A stretch of DNA of 64,000 bases, from assembly GCA_011009095.1 (NCBI GenBank), contig VTPC01008407.1, positions 1-64,000 on the forward strand. The letters run 5' to 3'. The notes under the pieces are model-generated. The model saw only the letters and a program-made list of their open reading frames with translations, was not told the origin of the DNA and made no database searches. Numbering within the stretch: position 1 is the first letter of the stretch; each line of letters starts with the position of its first letter. Source of the DNA: Ignelater luminosus. Lineage: Eukaryota > Arthropoda > Insecta > Coleoptera > Elateridae. Positions 43,086 through 55,230 of this stretch are shown one piece after another. Both the position numbers and the translations under genes were made by a program.

Positions 43086-44183
43086 GTTTCTGTCTTAATG
43101 CAAACAGAAAAATATTCTATATAGTAATGTATTTTGTAAACACACCATATAAGTGCATTGTAATGTAATTGTAGGTTTTCCTTTTGATATAATGTGTATA
43201 TATATGATTGTTTTTAATTGTTAAATTCTTATTAATGAATAATGAATATACAACTGTCTTTAAATAATCTAGTTTTCATTTCTATTTTTTTTTATCTGAA
43301 TAATTACAAAACTATTATTCATTTACTCAAGCTTGATAGTAAAATAATTAATAGCATATTATTTAACGAGCATGTATTGTTTTAAATTTTCAACACGCGC
43401 CAATAGGCGAGTGTTGTAATAATCTGAGTGTCAAAATAGCCATTACATCCAAGTCAAATAGGATAGTTTATCTTTGACTCTTCAATAATATAGTCGTTAT
43501 ACGCATTACCATAGGGATATAACCATAGTCATAAAACACTAGTGAATTATATGGATTTTATTCACTGGCGGTGTTTTGTTGGTTGCCTATTTATAGATAT
43601 AAACAAAATAGAAATTGTTATAATCTTAAACTATTTATTGTTAGAAAAAAAATTTTGACATCGTCTTCAGAGGATCCTTGTATTCCAGGTCTAAAACTCT
43701 TTTTGTGAAGATTGTTTACTTTCATTGATTTCTACATATTCAAGAATTTGGACATCGCCTCCCTCAGGGGAATCCACCACCAGATCTTCCTCGGAAGTGT
43801 TACAATCGTAGATAAAACGTCGTATTCAACTCGCACATAATGGGCATTATGTGCTCGTTGAATAATATACTATTATCTATGGCTGTAAAGAAAAACAAAT
43901 TCAAGGGTGTTAGATAATGGGCTCATTATTTAACAATCATAGATAAAAAACAAAGTTGTTTGATTGCCATGTAATTGACAACTGCATGCTTGTTCTCATG
44001 ACACTGATTTACATATAATAAATGTCATTTGACAATGACATTAATGTTATGTATTTGGAATATTTTCAGAAATTATAAAATGCAAGTAATATTTTATTAA
44101 TTTTCAAATTACAAAATATTGTTTATATGAATGATAAGTAATTTATTATGACAACTATATCCAAGACAATTTATCATGTATAA
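43086..44183. other. downstream of BRWD3; one short minus-strand coding-like stretch
   Basis: At 43812-43695 (minus) an open stretch reads YDCNTSEEDLVVDSPEGGDV then ILEYVEINESKQ before a stop. It has amino-acid-like composition but no recognised domain and may be TE debris. Otherwise AT-rich with no gene. Confidence 0.3.
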
Positions 44184-45185
44184 CAGGGTCGCTAAAAAGT
44201 ATGGAAACATGCTACCCCTGCAGAACCGGTAAGAAATAGACAAATGAAATTTGGAGAGCTTAAAGTAAGTATTTTTTCCATGTTTTGCGAAGCTAATTAA
44301 AAACAAATCTTCAATTGTTTTTTCGTACGGCCGCCATATTGAAATTTTTTAAATGGAACACCCTGTATATGACCCCATATTTGGATAAGGATCTTCAAGA
44401 GAAATTCAATGATATAAGGGTTGCCATACTTGTCCTGAAAGGTTTTGGAGATGATCGTTATTCTTTTGTCAGGGGTTTCACTATTAAAAAGTATGGAAAC
44501 ACGCTGCTCCTGCAAAAACGGTAAGAGATAGACAAGTGAAATTTGAAGATCCTAAATGTTTTGTAAAGAGAATTAAGATCAAATCTTCAATTGGCCACCA
44601 TCTTGAATTTCTTTAAATGGATCACCCTGTATATGACAAAAGACTAGCGATTATCTTCAAAACCTTTCAAGATAAGTATAGCAACCCTTATATTATTGAA
44701 TTCGTCTTAGAAATACAGGGTGATCGATTTAAAGAAATTCAAGATGACGACCATACAAAAAAAACAATTAAAGATTTGATCTTAATTCTCTTCGCAAAAC
44801 ATGGCAAACAATGCCTACTTCAAGATCTCCAAATTTCATTTGTCTATCTCTTACCGTTTTTGGAAACACGCTGCGTATTTCCATACTTTTTAATAGTGAA
44901 ACCCCTGACAAAAGAATAGCGATTATCTCCAAAACCTTTCAAGATAAGTATAGCAACCCTTATATCATTCAATTTGCCTTGAAATTCCTATCCAAATGTG
45001 GGGTCATATACAGTGTTTCATTTTAAAAAAAATCAAAATGGCGACCGTACGAAAAAACAATTGAAGATTTTTTATCTTCGCAAAACATGACAAGAAATAC
45101 CTACTTCAAGCCCTCCAAATTTCACTTGTCTGTCTCTTACCGTTTTTGCAGGGACAGCGTGTTTCTATACTTTTTAGCAACCCTG
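44184..45185. mobile_element. 1-kb palindromic element with CAGGGTYGCTAAAAAG ends
   Basis: The outer ends (CAGGGTCGCTAAAAAGTATGG and its inverse at 45185) and the internal blocks repeat symmetrically around about 44683: GGTAAGARATAGACAA, TCTTCAATTG, GGAACACCCTGTATATGA, GTTGCCATACTTRTC and AAACACGCTG. Some blocks occur twice per arm, so each arm is itself a tandem of related units. The 60-100 codon frames here are repeat artefacts. Confidence 0.75.
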
Positions 45186-45189
45186 TATA

Positions 45190-45651
45190 CAGGGTGTTCC
45201 GCAACTCGACTGACATAACTTAATGGTGTGTTCCTTAGGTAATTTCAATTTAAAAATACCTAAGACATATATCTTCAAAACTCAATAGTAAAGGAAATAT
45301 AAGCGATAGAATTTTCCATACAACAAATGGTTCAATTAATTATTATGCATTTTTATTGTTTAAAGTTAATGTGGGAAGTAGGCTGGTGAATTGTTTTGTC
45401 ACATTGTCATTACAATTGATTCTTTTGTTTGACGTTTATCTTGCATAATTTTTGCTACTTTAATGTTTGCTAATGGCTACATTTTCAAATCAAGAATATG
45501 CTAACATTCACTTTATTTATGTTTACTGTAATGGAAATGCAAGAGTGGCAGTGGAGGAATATCGATGGAGGTTTCTGTCTCGGTATCCATATATCCACAT
45601 TCGACTTTAAATTACCTTTAAGCTATGTCACTTGAGTTGCAGGACACCCTG
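45190..45651. mobile_element. CAGGGTGTTCC element with transposase N-terminus
   Basis: It is separated from the preceding element by only TATA, so the two inserted back to back. The ends CAGGGTGTTCCGCAACTC and the inverse CAGGGTGTCCTGCAACTC are flanked by TA. Inside, 45473-45610 encodes a transposase N-terminal domain. The rest of the gene is deleted. Confidence 0.8.
45473..45610 (+). pseudogene. transposase N-terminal helix-turn-helix (DUF4817)
   Basis: A 45-codon frame starts MATFSNQEYANIHFIYVYCN and continues GNARVAVEEYRWRFLSRYP, ending in a stop at 45608. The pattern Y-a-DMh-yG-C-GNA--A---Y--RFP is the DUF4817 domain that opens a large family of insect transposases. It is truncated right after this domain. 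Confidence 0.75.
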
Positions 45652-45845
45652 TAGGTAGTATGCTTTTCCTTCAAGGAATTTTCTCATTTTCATACTGATT
45701 TAAACATGTACCATCTTTCAATGATTGGGTCCTATCTTCTGTATTAGTGAGGTTTGAATTCTTCGCTATACTAAGTGCACATACTTGAGGAAATTGCGTA
45801 TTTATTTTGGAATTTCGAATTTGGTTAGCATGTTGGTAATAAAGA

Positions 45846-48330
45846 TTAACTTCTGAATTGACTTTGTATATTATAAAACCTATATTTGGTAATTTTCATT
45901 TTTCTAAATTGTTTCATCTGCTCTTTGAAATCTAATCTAGCAGGTATTTTGCTATGGTCTGCAGAATCATATATTTCATCTTGTAAATTTGAAATGGTGA
46001 TTTTTATATCTGGTACCATCAAATTTAACCAAGATCTTAAATTCCTTTTTAACATGAGCATAGCAGGACTTACATCTGTTGTACTGTAGGGTGCTTTACG
46101 ATAATGAAACAAGAAGTGTACTAACTTCGATTTGATATCTCTTCTAGATACGTAATGTTAATTGATGTTCACTATCAGACACGAGAGTTACAGGTAGACA
46201 AAAACAAGAAAAAATATCTTTTAGATTTCAATAGTAGATGTGGAAGTAATTGAATAAATTTCCAACCACATTTTGCAAAGACTTTGGAATGACTACTCTA
46301 ATTCCTTTTAATATGCAACCTTGATTAACAGAATATTCACTTGTATTAGAGCAAGGCTCTGCAGTTCCAATTATTGAATGTAACAATGCAACTTTTAAAG
46401 AATGTTTTGCAATAATACTTAGGCTTTATAATTAGATTAACTTGGTTAATCTTTACAACTTCAGTTCCATCAACACAATAATGATCAACATTATCTGTCG
46501 GAGAATGAGAGCAAAAATTGCATTTGAGAATATTTCTCAGTTTTTTTGTATTTTATAACATAATTAAACCTTCGCAGAAATAATGAATAATGCAATAAAT
46601 GTGTAACATTTAAACAAGGAGCGCTTGCATTTGCAGAAAATATAGATTCTAATGATTTATGATCAGTCAAAAGAACAAAATGATAGCCATACAAGGAATT
46701 AAAAAACTTTTTAACGCCTCAATAAATAGAAAGAGCTTCTTTATCAACTTAACAACGACAAATAAAAGCTATAGGTCTTTCGCTACCCTCAGGGAAAGCA
46801 TGCAATAAAGCTGATTTTGAGGCATAACTACTTGCATCTATTGTTAGAAGTATTTGTTTGATGGGTCAAAATGACAAAGTATCCTTTCAGAAGCAATTTC
46901 TTTTTTGATTCTATCAAAAGATTTTCCGCATTCTAGATTCCATTCAAAATTAGCATTTTTTTGCAGAAGCTTGTACAATAGGTGTAAAATATTTGCAATA
47001 TTTAGAATAAAACGACCTAAAACTTATAAATAAATGATTTTAATTCAGTAATATTTTGAAGTTCTTTAGTATTAATAATTGCTTTCACTTTATCATTTGT
47101 TCAGTGGATACCACAAGCATCGATTTTATATTTAAAGAATGCAATTTTACCTGCAATAATTTTACATTTTTCTCTTTTAGCTAAATAAAAATTCTGCAAA
47201 TTATAAAAAAATTTCTCAGTTTGATTAAATGTGAATTTACATCAGATGAAGATACAGCGCGACCAACCTCAGAAAAGCCCCGGAAAATATGTGAACTAAT
47301 TTCAATAACAAACCAATCAGGAGCGTAATTTTATTTGAGTACACTAACTCACAAAAGTTGTTTTAAATTTATTACATGTTATTGGTGATGTTTAGTTTTA
47401 TTTAAATTTCCCGCCGAAAGATTTTTGGATGTAGTGTACTTGTTGAACATGTAGCTCCCCCGTACACGCCCACTCAGGGCTTTTCTGAGGTTAGTCGAGC
47501 TGTAACTTAATATCATCAAAGAAAACCTGCAAACTCTTTGCCAAATTGCTGGAGCATTTAAGATTCCACACATCAGTCTCTTAACTTTATCAAGCCCCCC
47601 TTTGGTTGTATTTATAGTGAGTAATAGTAATCTTTTCTAAAACCGGCATATGCACATATAAGCTCCACAAATATCAAATTTTGAAAATATAGAAGATCCA
47701 TTCATTTCACAGAGGACCTCTTACAAATTTAGAATTTATTTAATGTACCACAGTAATGGCCACATATTCTCACTTTTCCATTCTGCTTAAAGACTGGAAA
47801 TAGGGGCATGGCTCATTTGGATCGATCAACTTTTGTAATTGTAGCCATGGATTCTATTCTATCTAATTCTTTTTAAACACGTTCCTTTATTGCATATGGC
47901 ACAGAATGAGCTTTGCAGAATATAGGATTAACAGAATCTTTTAGATCAAGTTCTACACAAAATTTCTGAACACAGTCCAATTTATTCTCAAACACATCAT
48001 TAAATTCACTAACTAAACTTATAACACAATTTCTAAATTCTACATCATTATATATGCAAAATTAGAACTTTTTATTCCGCCCACTTTAAATTACATTTAA
48101 ATAACCATTCACATCCTAGAACCATATCAAAATTTCCTCTAACAATTTATCTATAAAATTATTGTTTTGTACTGCACATTTACATCTGTAACGGTTCCAT
48201 TTCTTACTAATAGTATTTTTAAATAATTAGTTCAATACATTTTAATATTTTTAAAAAATTTACTTTAAAATTTTCTTTTCCATATTTTTATCTTTGTTTA
48301 TACGATAGGGGTCTAGTCATAGTTCGAAGA
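45846..48330 (-). pseudogene. decayed Ty3/gypsy-like pol
   Basis: Read on the minus strand in the order expected for pol. The reverse transcriptase N-part (VPYAIKERV, KELDRIESMATITKVD, FPVFKQNGKVRICG) is at about 47930-47700. RT palm pieces (GILNAPAIWQRV) lie near 47570, RNase H (HFVLLTDHKSLESIF) near 46680-46500, and the integrase C-terminal part (FHYRKAPYSTTDVSPAML) near 46110-45850. Many stops and frame breaks; the integrase core and LTRs were not found. It is a different lineage copy from the element at 50211. A MITE sits in the RT at 47255-47502. Confidence 0.75.
47255..47502. mobile_element. 248-bp MITE inside the gypsy RT remnant
   Basis: TA-flanked. The ends CAGCGCGACCAACCTCAG and the inverse CAGCTCGACTAACCTCAG continue as AAAAGCCC. 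No coding content. Confidence 0.75.
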
Positions 48331-48385
48331 TAGTATTTTCACTACTTTATTCAAGTTAGCTTATCAAGTCATCTCTTTTATTGTA

Positions 48386-48892
48386 AAGGGTTTTCCAATA
48401 AGAGGTGTTATTTTGATATTCAAAGAAAAGNNNNNNNNNNNNNNNNNNNNNNNNNNNNNNNNNNNNNNNNNNNNNNNNNNNNNNNNNNNNNNNNNNNNNN
48501 NNNNNNNNNNNNNNNNNNNNNNNNNNNNNNNNNNNNNNNNNNNNNNNNNNNNNNNNNNNNNNNNNNNNNNNNNNNNNNNNNNNNNNNNNNNNNNNNNNNN
48601 NNNNNNNNNNNNNNNNNNNNNNNNNNNNNNNNNNNNNNNNNNNNNNNNNNNNNNNNNNNNNNNNNNNNNNNNNNNNNNNNNNNNNNNNNNNNNNNNNNNN
48701 NNNNNNNNNNNNNNNNNNNNNNNNNNNNNNNNNNNNNNNNNNNNNNNNNNNNNNNNNNNNNNNNNNNNNNNNNNNNNNNNNNNNNNNNNNNNNNNNNNNN
48801 NNNNNNNNNNNNNNNNNNNNNNNNNNNNNNNNNNNNNNNNNNNNNNNNNNNNNNNNNNNNNCAAAATAACACCTCTTATTGGAAAACCCTTT
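48386..48892. mobile_element. inverted-repeat element containing an assembly gap
   Basis: AAGGGTTTTCCAATAAGAGG on the left and its exact inverse on the right (about 30 bp) are flanked by TA (48384-48385 and 48893-48894). The interior is 431 N (48431-48861). So the gap lies wholly inside a TA-inserting element; its true length and content are unknown. Confidence 0.7.
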
Positions 48893-49339
48893 ATATTTTT
48901 ATCTTAAATAAAATATTTTAAAAATGTTTTTAAAAACTCTTCACTGTTTCAATTGAAGAATTCATTGTACAATATTAGTGTGTTGGGTTGAATTAATTAC
49001 CCACAACGTGAATCGGAATATATGAAGATATTAAGTATTTCTGCGAAATTAAGTCACTTAATTCTTGAATGAAACTCCTGTGGAGGAGGATTTATTCAAT
49101 TGTTACTTCCTTCGTTTCTTCTTACACCCCTTACAGCCTCTCAGTTTAGGGCAACTCAGGCAAGTGTTTCCAAATCTCGTGACACGCGACCGTCGATGCG
49201 CAGAAGACGAGTTTTAGCTGGGCGGCCCTATATGCATGATTTTTAAAATTTTCTTTCTGTCTTTCTTGTGCAGTAAGCTCCGCCTTTTGCGCATTTCGCG
49301 TGCCACGAATTTGGAAACTACGGAAATAATTTTAAAGTA

Positions 49340-50160
49340 CGAGGTCTGTCCGGAAAGTATCCGACCTTTGTGTTCTAACTGTGTACCTACGTGTGCTATT
49401 GTCAAAAACAAGTATTCATTATGTGGGGGGGGGATTTATGAGTGCCCGTGCCAGATGACACCGTCCTTCAATCGACAACGATACGCTGTTGAGTAAACGT
49501 CGAACCACGATGACTAAACGCGTCGAACAAAGAGTATGCAGACCATTAGTGTTCAGACACCATTCATATGATTCGCAAGGTATACGCCGATGAATCTATG
49601 AATAACACGCAGATTAAAGAGTGGTTTAGACGACTTAAAGATGGCCGTACATCAGTTGAAAGCGACCCTCGTTCTGGCAGGCCTGCAACGGTAAAAACTC
49701 TTGAAAATGTGAAACGATTGCAAGTTTAAATTAATCAAAATCATTGTTTGACTGCACCGAGAAGTTTTGAAACGGTTCCGTAACGCAGTGAAAAGGAAAC
49801 GGCCAAATTTGTGGAAAGTGCCGACTGGATGCTTCACCACGACAACGCACCTGTCCATTCCTCGCACTTTCTTGTGAAACACGGCATTGTACAGCTTCGT
49901 CAGCCCCCCTGCAGTCTCGACTTGGCTCCCTGCGATTTCTGGCTGTTTCTCAAATTGAAAAATACCCTTAAAGGAAGAAAATTCGACGACGTGGAGGAAA
50001 TAAAAAGGACTGCGCGAAACAGTTATTAGCTATTCTGGAAGCTGAATACACGAAGTGTTTCCGAAAATGGGAGAATCACTGGAAGAAAGTTGTGGCTTCC
50101 AAAGAATTAGGTCTTTCTCTTACTACAGTGCAAGGTCGGATACTTTCCGGACAGACCTCG
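49340..50160 (+). mobile_element. internally deleted mariner element
   Basis: TA-flanked, with inverted ends CGAGGTCTGTCCGGAAAGTA (left) and its inverse at 50160. The interior has two transposase parts: an N-terminal piece with NTQIKEWFRRLKDGRTSVES and PRSGRPATV (about 49595-49700), and a C-terminal piece 49811-50029 with WMLHHDNAPVHSSHF (second Asp) and CSLDLAPCDFWLF (third Asp, 34 residues later). The block with the first Asp is deleted around 49725-49800. At 821 bp it is about 500 bp short of a full mariner. Confidence 0.85.
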
Positions 50161-50210
50161 TATCTTCTTTCGTTTTAGGTGTGTAGAAGAGTGTCAGTCA
50201 AGTATTAAAT

Positions 50211-50388
50211 TGTATTCATATTTAAAATGTACCGTCAGATGATGCGTAATAATGATTCATTCGACATGTAACCTTGCCCTTAATTACGCATGTATAATGT
50301 TTTTGTTTCTTAACTGTGACATGGATGTAGATTGTTGTGAATAAAATTATATTCAATTCGACTTATTTTGTGGTATAAAGACGCAACA
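50211..50388 (+). repeat. left LTR, 178 bp
   Basis: Starts TGTATTCATATTTAAAATG and ends ACGCAACA. It has a few substitutions against the right LTR and lacks a stretch of about 20 bp present there. Confidence 0.85.
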
Positions 50389-50687
50389 AAGTTGGCGACG
50401 AGGTGAACATCGTTATAATAAAACTCCAGATCCTGCATAAGTACGTTATGTGTTTTATACGTCGTAAGTAGCTGCAAATTCAAGACAAAAAAAACATCAA
50501 GACGTCATAAGAAGAATTCACAGCAATAAGGTACTGCATGATTACTTATTCCAATTTGAATATGCATGCAACCGATTTACCATTCTACGTACACGCGCAC
50601 CAGATGCCATTACATTTATATCTTTGCGCATCTGCCTTTCAAGAAATCTAGTTCTTTTTCCATACTCACAACTTCAAATAACCGGTA

Positions 50688-51850
50688 TGGATGCAAATCA
50701 ATTTCAACTACTCATCCAAGCAATGAATAAAAACCAGCAAGATTTGCTTGATCGTTTGCTTCCCGGAAGAACAGCAATATCAAATCCAGCTCCAACAGTA
50801 AATGCCGCATTATTGCCCCCGTTTGAAAATTTTGACAGCAAAAAAGAAAATTTCAAATATTATCGACAACGATTTGAAAATTATCTTTGCATGAAAAATA
50901 TTTTTGATGATAAAAATTATTGTGCACAGATGCTATTAAATTCTATCGGGTTTTCTAATTATAATATACTCGCAGCTCTTGTAGCACCAAAAATTCCAAA
51001 CGAACTAGATTACGCAACATTAATTACATCATTGGAAAAGCATTTGTGTCCAAAACAAAATATACTGGTTACACAACACAGATTTTTATCAACGTATCAG
51101 CCAGAATCACAATCAATTTCGGATTATATAGCAGCATTACGAGCAGATATTACAGCATGTGAATTTATATCACCCTGCGACTGTGCCATTTCAATTGCAA
51201 ATGTATTTTTACGAGCCCAATTTATTAGAGGCATCCGTGACAATTCGATTCGTGAGCAACTTCTACAGTCTGACACGTCGGAATTTGACGAAATAACCGC
51301 AAAAGCCATCGCTCTTGAATCTTCAAAGATTGATAGTAGGGAAATTTCAAGAAACGATCCTGTTGTAAATAATTCAATTGCAAAGAACGATTCCATAAAT
51401 AAAGTAGCAAAGAACCAACACCTTTCGAGAAGAAATAACCCCACTACAAATGCTCGACATCGTTCTCAGAGTTTCCAGAAGCAATCAAGGTTTCGATCAA
51501 AATCTAGATCCAGAATTGATTATAAAAAACTTGGGATAGAAAACCTGTGTCTTCGTTGCGGTCGCGATAATCATACAGCAAAAAATTGTCGAAGTTCAAA
51601 TCTGAAGTGTAATTCTTGTAATAAGTCTGGATACATTGCAAAAGTATGCATTTCAACTCTTCTTCGGAAAAAGACTTCGAGTTCAGACGATACTAATAAT
51701 ATTACAGAATATCTACCTCGAAATAACATTAACCAAGTTATAGACATTTTTGCCCATCAGAATACAGCCGACGCAACCAAATTTTTTATAACGGTCCTTA
51801 TTGAAGGCAAACCTCAGCGTTTTGAAGTAGATTCCGGAGCTGGAGCGTGA
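50688..51850 (+). pseudogene. gypsy gag and start of protease
   Basis: The frame starts at MDANQFQLLIQAMNKNQQDL (first ATG with Gag-like sequence; the frame is open further up but without resemblance). A capsid-like region follows with PPFENFDSKKENFKYYRQRF. Near the C-terminus are two zinc knuckles, CLRCGRDNHTAKNC and CNSCNKSGYIAKVC. The frame then enters the aspartic protease at RFEVDSGAGA and hits TGA at 51848. Translation resumes one frame over at FNRLCLDVKIQP. A small deletion within the protease explains both the frame change and the missing residues after the active site. Confidence 0.85.
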
Positions 51851-51851
51851 A

Positions 51852-53978
51852 TTCAATCGCTTGTGCCTAGATGTCAAAATTCAACCGACAAATATAGCAT
51901 TTCGATCATACACTCGTGACATGTTTCGGCCAGAAGGTCGTATAACAGTGCAAGCTCAGTACAATTCATGTACATCTACAGAAGAACTTTGTATTGTACC
52001 AGATCAATTTGAGCCCCTTTTGGGAAGAGTATGGATTCGACATTTGAAAATCAACCTTGCTACCATCGATGGTGTAGAAACCACCAATTCTGATGTCAAT
52101 CGAGTTAAATTAATGAATAATGCTGAAGACGTAATTCAAACTCTCCCGGAAGTGTTTGAAGAGAGAGTAGGGAAAATCCCAAACATAGTATGTTCGTTAA
52201 AGCTTCGTCAAGGTGTTAAACCATGCTATACGAAAGAACGTGATGTTCCATATGCATTGCGACAGAAAGTCGAACAAGAGCTAGATAACCTAGAGCGCGA
52301 TGGTATTATTAGCAAGATATCAACGAGTGATTGGGGATCACCCTTAGTGGTTATTTCAAAACCAGATGGCAACGTACACCTATGTGTTGACTATAAGGTT
52401 GGAGTAAACAGCAGATTGGTAGATTCAAATTATCCAATTCGACGAATCGACGATATTTTAAATAATCTTCGTAATTCCCGATATTTTTGCCGTCTTGATT
52501 TATACAAAGCTTACTTGCATCTACAAGTAGATGAAGAAAGTGCAGTAATACAAACAATTACCACTCACCGCGGAACATACAAGATGAATCGACTATCCTT
52601 TGGAATTAAAACTGTACCAGCAGACTTTAATAGAATTCTAGATCAGATATTGAATGATCTCCCGAAAACCCTGTCTTATTTCGACGACATCATTGTTTAC
52701 GGGGAAACATTAGAAGAATGTTCAAAAAACCTAAATGCATGCCTTCAACGATTACGTGATTTTGACCTGCATGTGAATCGTCGAAAATGTAAATTTTTCG
52801 CTACAAAAACTGAATACCTAGGACATGTTATCGAATACAATAAGATTTCGAAATCGCAAAATAAAATTAAGGCAATTACGGAAATGGCTAGACCAAGAAA
52901 CACAGATGATCTACGAAGGTTCCTAGGAATGGTAACTTATTATGCACGATTTATTCCGGATCTTTTAACCAAGACATATCCTCTTCGAATGTTGCTGAAA
53001 AAACAAGCACCCTTCAAATGGACTGCAACCTGCGAAGCAGCTTTTATAAAATTAAAGAATGAAATCTCAAGTGACCAGGTGCTTACTCCATATAACCCAA
53101 AATTGCCACTTGTAGTAGCATGTGATGCAAGCCCAGTAGGAATAGCTGGAGTACTATCTCATGTTATCAATGGTGTCGAAAGACCCATTGCCTTCGCTTC
53201 TCGATCTCTTGCTGCTACAGAGAAAAAGTACAGTCATATGGACAAAGAAGCCTTAGCCATAATGTTCTCTGTCCATCATTTTTTCGTCTATATCTTTGGA
53301 AGAAAATTTCAACTCGTCACAGACAATAGACCACTTACAAGAATTCTACATCCAGATTCAAAGATTCCAGCCATGACTTCAGCACGCTTACTTCGATAAG
53401 CATCTTTTCTTCAAGAATTCGACTACGAAGTAAAGCACAGAAGAGCTGAAGATCACGTAAATGTGGATTGCCTTTCCCGAGCACCGAATCCAGATAATAA
53501 TTCTACGGAACAACTGTTAGACAATGAAGTCTCAACGTTATGTGATCAAATCATTAACCAGATTACAACAGACGTCGTTACGCGAGACAAATTAATAGAA
53601 GAATCCCTCAATGACGAAGAACTGTCCCAGATCAAAGAAGAGCTAAATTCGTCCGTAAATCTAGATTCGCAATACACGATTCAAGACGAGCTGATTTTCC
53701 GAAATCACCGACTAGTAATTCCAAAAAGCTTACGCCCAATAGTGTTGAAAGAATTACATCACACTCATGTAGGCATCGTCAAAATGAAACAATTAGCAAG
53801 AAGGTATGTGTACTGGAAAGGAATTGACAAAGATATCGAACGAATTACAAGATCATGTGAAACTTGCGCACTATTACAGAAGAACCCTGCAAAAGTCACA
53901 CATCAGTGGGATGAACCTGCAGAAAATTTTGAACGTGTTCACATTGATTACGCAGGACCTTTCAAAAATTTTATATAA
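51852..53978 (+). pseudogene. gypsy pol: protease end, RT, RNase H, integrase zinc domain
   Basis: Reverse transcriptase spans about 52200-52900, with VPYALRQKVEQELDNLERDG, FCRLDLYKAYLHLQV and the catalytic YFDDIIVYG. RNase H follows with VVACDASPVGIAGVL, KKYSHMDKEALAI and LVTDNRPLTRIL. TAA at 53397 interrupts the frame, which then continues as ASFLQEFDYEVKHRRAEDHV and DCLSRAP. The integrase HHCC zinc domain is HHTHVGIVKMKQLARRYVYW with CETCALLQ. The DDE core begins at FERVHIDYAGPF (first Asp) before a frame break at about 53975. Confidence 0.85.
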
Positions 53979-54873
53979 ACTGGTTCTGGTAGACGCAAAG
54001 TCCAAGTGGATAGAAGTGCGAATTCAAACAAGTGCTCCTACCTCAGATTCTACAATTGAAGCACTCAATGATATCTTTGCAACACACGGTTTTCCATCGG
54101 TTTTAGTCTCAGACAACGCTACGATTTTCAAATCAACAGAATTTCAAGAATATTGTATTCGAAATGGAATCATTCAGAAGTTTATTGCCCCTAACCACCC
54201 ATCTACTAACGGGTTAGCCGAAAGGAATGTTCAAACGCTAAAAGCAAAACTAAATGCAATGAATGATTCACACCTGCCAATTAGACAGCAATTAAGAGAA
54301 ATATTATTTAAATACCGAGCAACTCCTTTGGCGTGTGGAAGGTCACCGGCAGAGTTATATCTCAAGCGTCAAATTCGCACGCGCTTAGATGCCCTTATTC
54401 CCAATAAATCAAATACGTCGACAAATCAACGGACCAAAGTACAAGGTGTCCGACAACTAGCAATAGGTGAAAGAGTCCAAGTCCTTTGGTACCCTCACAA
54501 CAAAAAACCAATATGGCGTTTTGGGGAAGTAGCAAAGATTTTAGGACAATTACATTATATTATTTTACTCGATGATGGATTTAATATCAAGCGCCACATT
54601 AACCAAATTCGAAGAACCGAAGTGCAAAAGAAGGAAAAGAAACGGGTATCATTTTCCGATGATGTACCGAAACACGACCCAACTTCATATTTTGACGTTC
54701 CACCAGAATTGATGATGATGGTTCCATACACTCCAGGCAGAGTTGGTAATCAAGACGTCATCGTAGACCCTGAAGAACAACCTGCCATAGAAAATGAAGA
54801 GACGCCTACAGAGGTTCGACGTTCTGAGCGACCCAGGCGACAACCAACTTACCTTAGTGATTATGTTCAATAA
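53979..54873 (+). pseudogene. gypsy integrase core and C-terminal tail
   Basis: Continues in a shifted frame as LVLVDAKSKWIEV, then VLVSDNATIFKS (second Asp) and NGLAERNVQTLKAKL (catalytic Glu). RATPLACGRSPAELYLKRQI follows, and then the tail GERVQVLWYPHN and RRSERPRRQPTYLSDYV, a motif often found at the end of insect gypsy Pol. Stop at 54871-54873. About 155 bp separates it from the right LTR. Confidence 0.85.
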
Positions 54874-55027
54874 TTTATCGTTTTTTATTATTCTTTTTTT
54901 AAAGATTGTCATGTTACTATGTTTCAAATGTTAAGTTTACATTTAATATTTCATTTATACTTACCTGTATGTGTTTATGTTAAATATTATACTACATTCG
55001 AATACTTTTTGTGGGCGGGATGATTGT

Positions 55028-55225
55028 TGTATTCATATTTAAAATGTACCGTCAGTAAAAATGTATACACTACCGCTGATGCGTAATGATGATTCATTCG
55101 ACATGTAACCTTGCCCTTATTTACGCATGTATAAAGTTTTTGTTTCTTAACTATGACATGGATGTAGATTATTGTGAATAAAATTATATTCAATTCGACT
55201 TATTTTGTGGTATAAAGACACAACA
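55028..55225 (+). repeat. right LTR, 198 bp
   Basis: Same ends as the left LTR. It contains an extra segment of about 20 bp (TAAAAATGTATACACTACCG) after CCGTCAG. Confidence 0.85.
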
Positions 55226-55230
55226 TAAAT

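Larger units (their letters stand above)
50211..55225 (+). mobile_element. Ty3/gypsy LTR retrotransposon, near complete
   Basis: Two LTRs (50211-50388 and 55028-55225) begin TGTATTCATATT and end CAACA. Both sides carry the 5-bp duplication TAAAT (50206-50210 and 55226-55230). A candidate primer-binding region TTGGCGACGAGG follows the left LTR, and a purine-rich GTGGGCGGGATGATTG precedes the right LTR. Inside are gag and pol with no envelope gene. Total 5015 bp. Three coding breaks (near 51848, 53397 and 53975) make this copy non-autonomous as read. Confidence 0.9.

Noticed and set aside
48364-48907. Long ORFs across the N gap
   Set aside because: Composed of undefined codons; not evidence of coding.
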